A model generated the notes under the pieces. The model was given only the letters and a program-made list of their open reading frames with translations, had not been told where the DNA came from and made no database searches. A stretch of 34,886 bases of DNA, from the NCBI GenBank assembly GCA_027491335.1, contig JAIXWJ010000005.1:1-34886 (forward strand), given 5' to 3'. The position numbers and the translations under genes are program-made. The stretch is from Actinomycetes bacterium. GTDB lineage: Bacteria; Actinomycetota; Acidimicrobiia; Acidimicrobiales; Ilumatobacteraceae. This document shows, in pieces, positions 7,857 to 16,568 of the stretch (position 1 is the stretch's first letter; each line of letters opens with the position of its first letter).

Positions 7857-9817
7857 GACTTCGCTTTCTTGCGCCGGTCGGCCCAACGGCGCCACGGTGC
7901 TGTGCCCAGGATCGCCGCCCCCGACAGTCCGCCGAGCCCGAGCATCAAGGCCGACGATCCACTCGTCGCTCCCATCGAACCATCGATGCGCGGTTCGGGA
8001 ACGGTGATGGGAGCAGGCTCGGTGGTGGTGGTTCGCGCGATCGTGGTCGACGTGGTCGACGACGTGGTGGTCGTCTCCTCCACGGCGATCGTGACGGACG
8101 GTCGATAACGCGGACGACTGGTGGTGGCTGTCGGGGCGCGGGTTGTCGTGGTCGCGGACGGAGCACCGATCGCCGCCACGATCGAACGAGTGGTCGCCCG
8201 CATGTTCTCGGGGAGTGCCACGTAGCCCGAGGGCAGCAACCCTTGTCCGTCACCGACCGCGTAGTTCAGAACGCGCTTCACATCGGCGATTTTCGCGGGG
8301 GTGTCGAAGGTCTTGGGCACCATGGCGTAGTCGACTTTCACCATCGGATACGCCAACGGATCCTCCGGTGTCGGATCGGCCACCAAAACACCCGACGGCG
8401 ACACGTCGGCGTCGGCAACTCCACGGGTGATCGAATCATCGGTGGGAAGAATCACCGAACCATCGGGCTTCAACAATCCCGCCACCTGCAGGCCGAATCG
8501 CTTCGCGGTGGGAAGATCGACGATGCCGATGAAACCGCGAGTACTGGTCGGTTCGGCCTGTGTTCCCGTCGGAGACACGCCGTAGAAGAGGCGCAACGCG
8601 ATGTTCTTCTGACCTTGACGAGGCAAATAGAACGGATCGGTGTCGACCAATTCGAAGGCGTCACGCGGATACGAGTAGCCGATGTACGGAGGGTTCAGAC
8701 CGACGCGCCACGTGTCGGTGTTGTCGAGGAACTTGCGGGCCTCGGGGTCGGCGGAAAACCACGAGGTGAGAATCGAGGCCGCCGCCGAGCGTTCGGCGCG
8801 CACCAGAACACGGCTGATGCCGTTGGATGGAAAGCGAACGTTCGGATTCAGGTTCAACAGCTCGCGGTCACGAACGAAGGTTTCGATGGAGGTGTTGGTG
8901 ACCAAGCGAGCGACCAACCGAGGGGACAGCACGAGATTGTTCACGCGCTGGCCGGAGAACGGATCGGTCAGGTTGTATGCCACCACCACCGCACTGGCCG
9001 CCACGGGTGCGTAGGAAAACTCGGGGTGATCCGGATGATGCGACAGTTCTTCGGCCGTCGCCGGAGCGCCCGTCACTCCGATGTCCACCAGGCCGGCCAG
9101 GAAGTTCTCGCGACCCGTGGTGCTCGAAGTCTCGGTGTAGTCGACGACCACCGCGTCCTGACCCTGGCAAATGCGGGCCGCCCACGAATAGAACAAGCCG
9201 GCCGATGTGGCCGACCCGTCGATTCGCACATCGAAGTCGGTGATGTTCGGACAGTCGGCCTGCGACGGAGCGAACGAGATCGGAATCACCACGCGCGCGG
9301 CCGGCAAGGTGCCGGGGGTGATGGGCTGAGCGTCGTTCTCGTACACGAGGATCGAGCACGGCGACGAGGCCGAACACGCCAACTGGGGAAGGTTGCTCGC
9401 CGGTCGAACTTCGAGCTGGGCCGAGCCGGTGCCATCGGACGCCGTGGAGTCGAGCAGTCGGTTGCCGTTCGAGAGGGCGGGGAAAGGTTCGGCGGTGTAG
9501 CAGTCGTCGAGGCTGGTGGGATTGGCTCGGCATTGAAGCACGATCACCGTGTACACGTTGGCCTGGGTCGTGGGACGGAAGCCCGACCACGAAACGGTCA
9601 CCACTTCGTTGGTGAGTTCGACTCCCGGTGACACCGAGGCCGAACGACCACCGGTTCCGGTGGCCGTCGCCACGGCCCGCGCCGGGGGCTCGGCCAAGAC
9701 GGTGTCGGCTCGACCGACGGTGGCCAAGGTCGACAGGGACAACACGGCCAGGGCGAGTGCCGCGGCTCGACGGAGCCGATCGAAGATTCGCGGGGAGGAA
9801 TGGGAGAGCTCGGTCAC
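7853..9817 (-). CDS. Large membrane-anchored PstS-like surface protein
   Basis: A 654-residue exported protein with a signal sequence (about 1-42), an Ig-like N-terminal region (about 55-180, containing VTVSWSGFRPTT), a PstS-like binding domain (about 190-560), a Thr-rich wall-spanning linker (about 560-615) and a C-terminal membrane helix (about 622-641) followed by a basic tail (RRWADRRKKAKS). PstS-like signatures are FLAGLVDIGVTGAPATAEEL and APVAASAVVVAYNL, matching the core of phosphate-binding proteins. The C-terminus looks like a sorting-signal layout without LPXTG. GTG start with no Shine-Dalgarno; TAGTTT at 9869-9874 is a possible -10. It diverges from pstC and is coupled to the inactive sortase-like gene. 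Phosphate binding is inferred from fold and context. Confidence 0.7.
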   Translation of the reverse strand: MTELSHSSPRIFDRLRRAAALALAVLSLSTLATVGRADTVLAEPPARAVATATGTGGRSASVSPGVELTNEVVTVSWSGFRPTTQANVYTVIVLQCRANPTSLDDCYTAEPFPALSNGNRLLDSTASDGTGSAQLEVRPASNLPQLACSASSPCSILVYENDAQPITPGTLPAARVVIPISFAPSQADCPNITDFDVRIDGSATSAGLFYSWAARICQGQDAVVVDYTETSSTTGRENFLAGLVDIGVTGAPATAEELSHHPDHPEFSYAPVAASAVVVAYNLTDPFSGQRVNNLVLSPRLVARLVTNTSIETFVRDRELLNLNPNVRFPSNGISRVLVRAERSAAASILTSWFSADPEARKFLDNTDTWRVGLNPPYIGYSYPRDAFELVDTDPFYLPRQGQKNIALRLFYGVSPTGTQAEPTSTRGFIGIVDLPTAKRFGLQVAGLLKPDGSVILPTDDSITRGVADADVSPSGVLVADPTPEDPLAYPMVKVDYAMVPKTFDTPAKIADVKRVLNYAVGDGQGLLPSGYVALPENMRATTRSIVAAIGAPSATTTTRAPTATTSRPRYRPSVTIAVEETTTTSSTTSTTIARTTTTEPAPITVPEPRIDGSMGATSGSSALMLGLGGLSGAAILGTAPWRRWADRRKKAKS

Positions 9818-9923
9818 GGCGAATGGGTCCTGTCGGTCGAGCGGGGGCTCGTTGGCGAAGTTGGTCCGAAACTAGAACCCGTCACCCGACACTGAAAGGG
9901 GCGTCGGGATGACTTGGCGTGAT

Positions 9924-9952
9924 GTTCAACTCGTGTTCACCTACCGGACAGG
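9924..9952 (+). promoter_or_regulatory. PHO-box-like direct repeats in front of pstC
   Basis: GTTCAACTCGT (9924-9934) is followed directly by GTTCACCTACC (9935-9945) and a degenerate third unit GGACAGG, giving an 11-nt period. Streptomyces PhoP boxes are 11-nt direct repeats with GTTCACC cores, so this is a good PHO-box candidate. It lies in the 138-bp gap between the divergent anchored PstS-like gene and pstC and could control both. Bases 9935-9952 recur upstream of the PstS-like gene at 6817. Confidence 0.65.
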
Positions 9953-9985
9953 CGAGTGACAGATCGCGCATCAAGGCTTGGCGCC

Positions 9986-10993
9986 GTGACGAGCACGACC
10001 CGTGAGAACGCCGTGAACCACGTCGACGAACCTCGGGTCACACCGGTCGTTCGTCGAAGCAAAGTGGACCGCGCCTACCGCGCCATCGCCACCATGTCGG
10101 GCTCGATCGTGTTCGTGGTCATGGCTCTCATCGGTGGATTCCTGCTGTATCGCGGAATCGACGCCCTGCGCATCTCGGGATGGGGCTTCATCACCGAGAG
10201 CCAGTGGGCGCCCGACATGGGTGGCGCCTTCGGAATCGCGGCCGTGCTCCCCTACACGGTCTCCATCGCTCTCGTGGCGCTGTTCCTCGCCGTGCCCATC
10301 TCGGTGGCCACCGCACTCTTCATCACCGAATACGCCCCCCGTCGACTGCGCCGGTTCCTCACCGCCACCATCGACCTGTTGGCCGCCGTGCCCAGCCTCA
10401 TCTACGGACTCTGGGGACTCTTCTACTTGCAGCCGCGTCTCATCACGTTGTCGAAGTGGCTCGCCGACAACCTCGGTTTCATCCCCTTCTTCAAGGTCAA
10501 CGAAGACTTCGGCACATCGCTCGGAGTGTTTCCCTCCTCCACGTTCGTGGCCGGCGTCATCGTCTCGCTGATGGTCATCCCCATCTGCACCTCGGTGATG
10601 CGAGAAGTGTTCGGCCAGGCTCCCCCCGGTGAGCGCGAGGGCGCCATGGCCCTCGGCGGCACCCGGTGGGGCGTGGTGCGTGACGTCGTGTTGCCCTTCG
10701 GACGCGGCGGAATCATCGGTGGATCGATGCTCGGACTGGGCCGCGCGTTGGGTGAAACGATCGCGGTGACCCTCATCATCTCGCCCTCGTTCGACGCCAA
10801 GTGGTCGATCCTCGAGCAGGGTTCGAACAGCATCGCCGCTCTCATCGCTCTGAAGTTCTCCGAATCCACCGAGACCGGCATCAGCGCGTTGATGGCCGCT
10901 GGTCTCGCGCTGTTCGTGATCACCCTTCTCGTGAACACCGCCGCATCGAGCGTGGTCAACCGCTCCCGATCAGGCTCGGCAACGGAGATCTGA
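9986..10993 (+). CDS. pstC: Phosphate ABC transporter permease PstC
   Basis: Inner-membrane subunit of the high-affinity phosphate importer PstSCAB, forming the translocation channel with PstA. The protein has a basic N-terminus (VVRRSKVDRAYRAIATMSG) and about six membrane helices. The permease EAA-type loop is EGAMALGGTRWGVVRDVVLP, followed by GRALGETIAVTLI. With GTG 9986 as start it is 335 residues, normal for PstC. GTG 9956 in the same frame is possible, but it lies only a few bases after the PHO-like repeats, which would leave no room for a -10 region; GTG 10013 is another option. First gene of pstC-pstA-pstB-pstS; pstA starts 4 nt after its stop. Confidence 0.9.
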   Translation: MTSTTRENAVNHVDEPRVTPVVRRSKVDRAYRAIATMSGSIVFVVMALIGGFLLYRGIDALRISGWGFITESQWAPDMGGAFGIAAVLPYTVSIALVALFLAVPISVATALFITEYAPRRLRRFLTATIDLLAAVPSLIYGLWGLFYLQPRLITLSKWLADNLGFIPFFKVNEDFGTSLGVFPSSTFVAGVIVSLMVIPICTSVMREVFGQAPPGEREGAMALGGTRWGVVRDVVLPFGRGGIIGGSMLGLGRALGETIAVTLIISPSFDAKWSILEQGSNSIAALIALKFSESTETGISALMAAGLALFVITLLVNTAASSVVNRSRSGSATEI

Positions 10994-10997
10994 CCTC

Positions 10998-12128
10998 ATG
11001 GCACTCACTCTGCGCCGCAACAAGAAGACGAACGACGTCGGTTCCATCGACGAGAAGATCCGCATCAAGTCGGTCGAATCCATCGACGTGACCGTGTTGA
11101 TCGGCTCGGCCATCTCGGCGTTCGCGCTCGTTCAACTCTTGTACGAAACCTTCCTTCCGCTCTCGGGCGCATTGGGATTCATCGTGGTTTGGTACGTGTT
11201 CTTCCTCGCCATCTCGTGGACCGCCGTGCGCGAGCTTCGTGGAAACGTGCGCGCCAAGGATCACCTGGCACGCGTGTTGGTGTGGAGCGGTGCTTCTTTG
11301 GCCATCGTTCCGCTCGTTCTCATCGTGCTGTACGTGATCGGGAAGGGTTACCACGCCCTTCGTCCGCAGTTCTTCACCGAAGACCAGCGCTACGTGGGTG
11401 CCTTGAGCGACTCCACCGAGGGTGGTGGCGCGCACGCCATCATCGGAACGATTCAGCAGGTCGGAATCGCGAGCCTCATCGCCGTCCCGCTCGGAATCAC
11501 CACCGCGGTGTATCTGAACGAGGTCAAGGGGCGACTCGCCAAACCGTTGCGCACGGTCGTCGATGCCATGAGCGCGGTGCCCTCGATCGTGGCGGGTCTG
11601 TTCATCTACGCCGCGTGGATCCTCGCGCTCGGCAACCAGCAGACCGGCCTCGCCGGATCGCTCGCACTGTCCGTTCTCTTCCTCCCCACGGTCACCCGCA
11701 CCGCCGAGGTCGTTCTGCGCCTCGTTCCCGGTGGTCTACGCGAGGCGTCGCTGGCTCTGGGCGGAACCGAATGGCGCACCACGTCGCGCGTGGTTCTTCC
11801 CACCTCGCGCTCGGGTCTCGTCACCGCCGTGATTCTCGGAGTCGCGCGCGTCATCGGCGAAACCGCTCCGCTCATCCTCACCGTTGGTGGAGCCTTCATC
11901 CTGAACTGGAATCCGCTGTCGGGCAAGCAGGACTCGCTTCCCTTCTTCGTGTTCCGTCTCATTCGGTTCCCGCAGGAATCCCAGATCGCTCGCGCCTGGA
12001 CCGGTGCTCTCGTTCTGATGATCCTCGTTCTGGTTCTCTTCGTCATCGCGCGAGCGATCGGCGGACGAGGCCCCGACCACATCGGCCGCTTCAAGAGGTG
12101 GCGTCTACAGAGAAAGGGTCTGGCATGA
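10998..12128 (+). CDS. pstA: Phosphate ABC transporter permease PstA
   Basis: Second channel subunit of the phosphate importer. The 376-residue protein is longer than E. coli PstA (296) because of an N-terminal extension with two extra hydrophobic segments (about residues 32-50 and 55-75) before the usual permease core. The core contains VIGTIQQVGIASLIAVPLGI and the EAA loop EASLALGGTEWRTTSRVVLP followed by GVARVIGETAPLI, equivalent to the PstC loop that contacts PstB. A 4-nt spacer separates it from pstC. Its stop overlaps the pstB ATG (ATGA), indicating translational coupling. Confidence 0.92.
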   Translation: MALTLRRNKKTNDVGSIDEKIRIKSVESIDVTVLIGSAISAFALVQLLYETFLPLSGALGFIVVWYVFFLAISWTAVRELRGNVRAKDHLARVLVWSGASLAIVPLVLIVLYVIGKGYHALRPQFFTEDQRYVGALSDSTEGGGAHAIIGTIQQVGIASLIAVPLGITTAVYLNEVKGRLAKPLRTVVDAMSAVPSIVAGLFIYAAWILALGNQQTGLAGSLALSVLFLPTVTRTAEVVLRLVPGGLREASLALGGTEWRTTSRVVLPTSRSGLVTAVILGVARVIGETAPLILTVGGAFILNWNPLSGKQDSLPFFVFRLIRFPQESQIARAWTGALVLMILVLVLFVIARAIGGRGPDHIGRFKRWRLQRKGLA

Positions 12129-12976
12129 CCGACCTGCGAATCACCACTCCGGTCCCCACGGTGGGGTCGAACGTGCAGACGATCGATGATGGTCTTCACG
12201 GCGCCGCCGGACTCACCGCGTCGAACGTCGCCTGCTGGTTCGGCACCAAGAAGGTGCTCGAGGGCGTCAGCCTCGACATGGCTCCCGGTCAGGTGACCGC
12301 GCTCATCGGACCGTCCGGATGCGGCAAGAGCACCTTCCTGCGAACGTTGAATCGCATGCACGAGTTGGTGCCTGGCGCCACGTTGGGCGGCGAGATCCTC
12401 ATCAACGGCGTCGACATTTACCGCGGTGCCATTCCGGTCACCGACGTGCGTCGACGCATCGGAATGGTGTTCCAGAAGCCGAACCCGTTCCCCGCCATGA
12501 CCGTGGCCGAGAACGTGGTGTCGGGTCTGAAGTTGTCGGGGCTCAAGGTCACCAAGTCCGAGCGCGAGGATCTCATCGAGTCCTGTCTCACCAAGGCCGG
12601 TTTGTGGAACGAGGTCAAGAACCGATTGGGTGACCCCGGTCGTGCGCTCTCGGGTGGACAGCAGCAGCGTTTGTGCATCGCACGATCGTTGGCCGTCAGC
12701 CCGCAGGTGTTGCTGATGGACGAGCCGTGCTCCGCGCTCGACCCCACGTCCACCCGACGCATCGAACAGACGATCAGCGAGATCTCCGAATCCGTGACCA
12801 TCGTGATCGTCACCCACAACATGCAACAGGCGCAGCGCGTTTCGGATCGTTGCGCGTTCTTCCTCGCCGCCGAGAACGAACCCGGTCGCATCATCGAGGA
12901 AGGCCCCACCAAGGACATCTTCACCAATCCGCGCGACTCGCGGACCGAGGACTATGTGAACGGACGATTCGGATGA
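12125..12976 (+). CDS. pstB: Phosphate ABC transporter ATP-binding protein PstB
   Basis: Cytoplasmic ATPase that powers phosphate import through PstC/PstA. The 283-residue protein has Walker A GPSGCGKST (residues 62-70), the Q-loop region IGMVFQKPNPFPAMT (the FQKPNPFP signature is specific to PstB), ABC signature LSGGQQQR, Walker B VLLMDEPCSALD and the switch His in VTHNM. It has about 25 extra residues at the N-terminus compared with E. coli PstB. The start is the ATG that overlaps the pstA stop; the stop in turn overlaps the pstS ATG. Confidence 0.96.
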   Translation: MTDLRITTPVPTVGSNVQTIDDGLHGAAGLTASNVACWFGTKKVLEGVSLDMAPGQVTALIGPSGCGKSTFLRTLNRMHELVPGATLGGEILINGVDIYRGAIPVTDVRRRIGMVFQKPNPFPAMTVAENVVSGLKLSGLKVTKSEREDLIESCLTKAGLWNEVKNRLGDPGRALSGGQQQRLCIARSLAVSPQVLLMDEPCSALDPTSTRRIEQTISEISESVTIVIVTHNMQQAQRVSDRCAFFLAAENEPGRIIEEGPTKDIFTNPRDSRTEDYVNGRFG

Positions 12977-14532
12977 ACAAGCTCGCTCGATTGGCGATTG
13001 CGTCGGCTCTCGCTTCCTCGTTGGCACTCTCGGCCAACATCGCACCCGCTTCGGCATCGGACCCGGTCGACGGTGCCGGTTCGACGTGGAGCCAGATCGC
13101 GGTCGACCAGTGGCGCGCCGATGTGGCTCGTCAAGGTCTGGTGGTGAACTACCAAGGCGTCGGTTCGACGGCCGGTCGTGTGGCCTACTACCAAGCACAA
13201 GTCGACTTCGCGGTGAGCGAGATCCCGTTCCAGTCGGCGCAATACGACCGACAGGGCAACTTGCTCGCCGACGAAACGCAGTTGGCCGCCTCGCGTCCCT
13301 ACGCCTATCTGCCGATCGTGGCCGGTGGCACCGCCTTCATGTACAACCTGAAGGCGAACGGCCAGCGCATCACCGACCTCAAGCTGTCCCCCACCACGGT
13401 GGCCAAGATCTTCACCGGTCAGATCAACATGTGGAACGATCCGGCGATCGTGGCCGACAACCCGCAACGCGTGATGCCGGCCACGCGCATCAAGCCCGTC
13501 ATTCGTTCCGACGGCTCGGGTACCACCGCGCAGTTCACCGCCTACATGGCCGAAGAAACGACGTCGGACTGGAACGTGCTGTGTCAGCGCGCCAACCTGG
13601 GTTCCTCGTGCCCGGCAACTTCGCTGTATCCGGACTTCCCCAACTCCGGTTTCGCCGCCCAACAGTTCTCCGACGGCGTGGCCAACTTCGTCGCCGCCCA
13701 GTACAACGACGGAGCGATCACGTACGTCGAATACGGCTACGCGAAGGAGCGCGGATTCCCGGTGGCCTCGCTCAAGAACGCGTCGGGTGCGTACACGCAA
13801 CCAACGGCCGTCAACGTGTCGGTGGCTCTCCAAGGTGCGCGCATCAACAGCGACGGAACCCAGGTGCTCCGTGGCGTGTACCGCAACACCGACGCGCGCG
13901 CGTATCCGATGTCGAGTTACTCGTACATGATCGTCCCCACGAGCGAAGTCGCTCCGTTCACCGCTTCCAAGGGACAAAGCCTGTCGGAGTACATCTTCTA
14001 CTTCCTGTGCGCCGGACAGCAGAAGGCCGAACAACTCGGCTACGCACCCCTGCCGCGCAACCTCGTGGAGTTCGGCTTCGCCGCCGTGGCTCGCATCCCC
14101 GGTGCGGTCGCCGCTCCGGCCATCGATTCGTGCTCGAATCCCACCATCACCGGTGGCTTCCTGGTGCCCAAGGCCACCACCGCAACGACGGCCGCGCCCG
14201 GTGCGAGCGGAGGATCGGGTGGAGCTTCTGGTGGAGCAGGTGGGTCTTCGTCGGGAACCACCGTTCCCGGTGCGACGACCGACTCCACCGTTCCCGGTGA
14301 GGCCGGCGAACCCGGGTCGAACGGTGCGACCGATGGCGGATCCGGTGATGCCAGCGGTGGCGGAGCGGCCATCGCCACGCCCGGAGTCGCCATGGCCACC
14401 AGCGTCGAGATCGACACCGACGGATCGGGCACGTCACCGATCATCTACGTGCTCATCACCTTGTTGATCATCGGTATCGCCGTCGGTCCGCCGATCGTGG
14501 CCGGACGTCTTCGTCCGTCCGTGAAGCAATAG
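12973..14532 (+). CDS. pstS: Phosphate-binding protein PstS with C-terminal membrane anchor
   Basis: Extracytoplasmic phosphate receptor of the importer. The 519-residue protein has a signal peptide (about 1-29, ending PASAS) and PstS motifs GAGSTW (34-39), YQGVGSTAGR (60-69), DFAVSE (78-83) and RSDGSGTTAQF, the last supplying the classic phosphate-loop contacts. Instead of the lipobox found in most Gram-positive PstS, there is a Gly/Ser/Thr-rich linker (about 400-480) and a C-terminal membrane helix (SPIIYVLITLLIIGIAVGPP) with a short basic tail, so the protein is probably tethered by its C-terminus. The gene is last in the pstCABS order, with ATGA overlap to pstB. Confidence 0.93.
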   Translation: MNKLARLAIASALASSLALSANIAPASASDPVDGAGSTWSQIAVDQWRADVARQGLVVNYQGVGSTAGRVAYYQAQVDFAVSEIPFQSAQYDRQGNLLADETQLAASRPYAYLPIVAGGTAFMYNLKANGQRITDLKLSPTTVAKIFTGQINMWNDPAIVADNPQRVMPATRIKPVIRSDGSGTTAQFTAYMAEETTSDWNVLCQRANLGSSCPATSLYPDFPNSGFAAQQFSDGVANFVAAQYNDGAITYVEYGYAKERGFPVASLKNASGAYTQPTAVNVSVALQGARINSDGTQVLRGVYRNTDARAYPMSSYSYMIVPTSEVAPFTASKGQSLSEYIFYFLCAGQQKAEQLGYAPLPRNLVEFGFAAVARIPGAVAAPAIDSCSNPTITGGFLVPKATTATTAAPGASGGSGGASGGAGGSSSGTTVPGATTDSTVPGEAGEPGSNGATDGGSGDASGGGAAIATPGVAMATSVEIDTDGSGTSPIIYVLITLLIIGIAVGPPIVAGRLRPSVKQ

Positions 14533-14558
14533 TCTTTCGACGACCCCATCGGAGACTC

Positions 14559-15095
14559 ATGAAGAAGCTCGTCCTCGTCCCCATCTTGATCGCGTCGACG
14601 CTCGGCGTCGTGGGCTGTTCGAGCGACGATGCGACGCCCACTCCGGATCGCGAACAAGTGGGCGCTCCCAACCCGCCCTTGCCGGCGGAGGTGAACGCGA
14701 TCCCTTTCACGGTTGGCGCGGTGGCCGCGGTCGGTAATGCCGACGTTCGCATGCAGTTGGCCGATGATGCGCCGACCACCGACGACGATGTTTTCGTTCT
14801 CGACGTGTGGGTGCAGAGTGGAGCCCTCGAGCCGTTCACGCTGCGCCCCGACATGTTCCGGGTGTACACGGTCGACGGCGTCTCGTACACGCCCGAGGCG
14901 ATCGGAGAGATTCCGCAATTCGGTGCGGCCACGCTGAACACCGGCGAGACCTACTCCGGTTTGCTCGCCGTCCGCATTCCCACCGGATCAGAACCGGCGA
15001 TGTTCTTGGTCGATCTCACCGATCTCGGGGATCGATTCTTCGCCGCGGCGTTTTCCGTGGATCCGAACTTCGTGCCCGTCGCCCCCGAGGGCTGA
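14559..15095 (+). CDS. Small lipoprotein, last gene of the pst cluster
   Basis: A 178-residue lipoprotein of unknown function. The signal peptide ends in the lipobox VVGC (Cys20) followed by an acidic/Pro-rich spacer. The remainder (about 55-170) is beta-rich, with FVLDVWVQSGALEPFTLRPDMFRVYTVDG and NTGETYSGLLAVRIP, reminiscent of the Ig-like DUF4352/Telokin-like lipoproteins of actinobacteria. GGAGA sits 3 nt before the ATG; the gap to pstS is 26 nt, so co-transcription is likely. Its stop abuts the stop of the opposite gene with no base between (TGATCA). Confidence 0.75.
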   Translation: MKKLVLVPILIASTLGVVGCSSDDATPTPDREQVGAPNPPLPAEVNAIPFTVGAVAAVGNADVRMQLADDAPTTDDDVFVLDVWVQSGALEPFTLRPDMFRVYTVDGVSYTPEAIGEIPQFGAATLNTGETYSGLLAVRIPTGSEPAMFLVDLTDLGDRFFAAAFSVDPNFVPVAPEG

Positions 15096-15770
15096 TCAAG
15101 CGGGAAGATCGCCGATGGTCTCGTTCGGGCCGATGGCTTCCCACTCTCCGCGTCGGTGAACGAGAGCCGACTCCGACGGCAGGAACACCACCGGCACGTT
15201 GGCCAACTTCTTCGTGCGGGCGTGACGATCGGGCGTGATCTTCTCGGCCTGAGCCACCACGGCCATGCCGGTCACCAGACCCAAACCCAGCGCCAGCGCT
15301 CCACCGCGCGGGTCGATCATCGGGTCGCACAACGCCGAGGCGGGTGCGCCGGCTCCGACCACCACTCCGCCCTCTTTCAACACGTGATGCAACGCGTCGA
15401 AGATGGGAGTGTCCTTGATGACGCTGCGCAGGTGAATGGGGTTGTCGCCCACCAGCCACACCGCATCGGCCTTGCGCACCACGTGAGCAGCGTCGGTCTC
15501 CATCGCCTCGACGCGACGCATCACCATCAAAGCATCGACCTCCACCCCGAGTCGCTCACCCCACGACATGGCCCCGGCGACGAGAACCTCCGGTCGTTCG
15601 AAAGCGTCGGCCGTGGGAAGAACCACCACCTTCTTCGCCTTGACGTCGGACAACATGCGTCGATCCAATTCGTCGTGCGCCGTGAATGCTCCCCCACCTT
15701 GAAAAACGATGGTGCCCTTGTTCACGGTGCCCTTGTTTGCGGAGTCGCTCATGTTCGGAGCGTACGACAT
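15096..15770 (-). CDS. Peptidase S51 / cyanophycinase-like protein, nucleophile Ser apparently absent
   Basis: A 224-residue class-I glutamine-amidotransferase-like protein related to peptidase E/cyanophycinase (family S51). Supporting features are FQGGGAFT (23-30), VVVLPTADAF (48-57), AVWLVGDNPIHL (103-114), DPMIDPRGGALALGLGLV (149-166) and DRHARTKKL (181-189), the counterpart of the DQHFxxRxR segment. The Ser of the usual GTSAGA nucleophile elbow is replaced: the local sequence is GAGAPA (139-144), with Gly at the Ser position. A nearby Ser145 could conceivably substitute. The ATG overlaps the stop of the phosphatase gene (TGATG), so the two are coupled. MSDSANKG at 15752 is an alternative start. 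Confidence 0.7.
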   Translation of the reverse strand: MSYAPNMSDSANKGTVNKGTIVFQGGGAFTAHDELDRRMLSDVKAKKVVVLPTADAFERPEVLVAGAMSWGERLGVEVDALMVMRRVEAMETDAAHVVRKADAVWLVGDNPIHLRSVIKDTPIFDALHHVLKEGGVVVGAGAPASALCDPMIDPRGGALALGLGLVTGMAVVAQAEKITPDRHARTKKLANVPVVFLPSESALVHRRGEWEAIGPNETIGDLPA

Positions 15771-16552
15771 CAGGTCGCTTCGAGTAGGTGCGCCTCCAGC
15801 GCGCGCCAGTGACCATCGTCGACCCCGATGGTCGCGCAGAACGACCGAACGTCACCATGTCGATCACGCAGGTCGCTCAACACGCCGACGATCGATTCCG
15901 GATGAGCCGCGTGGAACACCGCCGGCATCGATGCGAAACGTTCGGCCAATTCGGGCGAGGCCGAGATCGCCCACTCTCGCGTTCTCTCACCCGCCGCATG
16001 ACTGAGCGCGTAGTCGGCGGCCACGGTGTGATCGTCGACTCCGAGTCCCGACAACAGCAACCCGGCCACCAAACCCGTGCGATCCTTGCCCGCCGCGCAG
16101 TGGAACACCACCGGCGACGCGTCGGCATCGGCGATCACGCGCAACGCCGCGCCCACGTATTCGCCGCCTTGTTGGAGCATCAAGTGGTACTTGGCGCGCA
16201 AGAACTCGCTTTGGCGTTCCTCCCATTGGTGGGCTTCGTCAGTGTCCCACGTTCGATCGATGATCGAGAAGTGGTGGAAGTCCACCGGATGGCGTTCCAC
16301 GGGGAAAGTTCCTCGGTCCGCCAGTTCCTCGGCGGTGCGTAGGTCGATCACGGTGCGCAGTCCGAGGGGCCGCAGAGTTTCCACGTCCTCGGGAGTCAGC
16401 CGGTACAGACCGTCGGCGCGAAAGACCCGGCGCCACGCCACTCGTCGGCCGTCGCCGGTTTGGTATCCGCCGAGGTCACGGAAGTTGTGCACCGCCGTCA
16501 GCGGGATGTGGCGGTCGGGGTGGTCGATCACCCGGCGGATCGTAATGGTCAT
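15770..16552 (-). CDS. Tyrosine-type protein phosphatase, MptpB-like
   Basis: A 260-residue member of the Y_phosphatase3 family (MptpB of mycobacteria and relatives), which dephosphorylate phosphotyrosine/phosphoserine or phosphoinositides. The N-terminal signature NFRDLGGYQTGDGR (23-36) and the catalytic P-loop HCAAGKDRTG (151-160; nucleophile Cys152, with K156-D157-R158 typical of this family) are intact. The general-acid region follows IDRTWDTDEAHQW. The lack of a signal peptide indicates a cytoplasmic protein. It precedes and overlaps the S51-like gene and diverges from the hydroxybutyryl-CoA dehydrogenase gene. Confidence 0.88.
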   Translation of the reverse strand: MTITIRRVIDHPDRHIPLTAVHNFRDLGGYQTGDGRRVAWRRVFRADGLYRLTPEDVETLRPLGLRTVIDLRTAEELADRGTFPVERHPVDFHHFSIIDRTWDTDEAHQWEERQSEFLRAKYHLMLQQGGEYVGAALRVIADADASPVVFHCAAGKDRTGLVAGLLLSGLGVDDHTVAADYALSHAAGERTREWAISASPELAERFASMPAVFHAAHPESIVGVLSDLRDRHGDVRSFCATIGVDDGHWRALEAHLLEAT

Positions 16553-16568
16553 CCGTGAACGTCGGGCT

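Noticed and set aside
11606-13198. 530-codon minus-strand frame across pstA-pstB-pstS
   Set aside because: Shadow of the pst operon, whose genes have all expected motifs and overlaps.
16553-16568. Single GTTCACG near the phosphatase start as a PHO box
   Set aside because: A lone half-site without an 11-nt partner; such heptamers also occur inside genes by chance.
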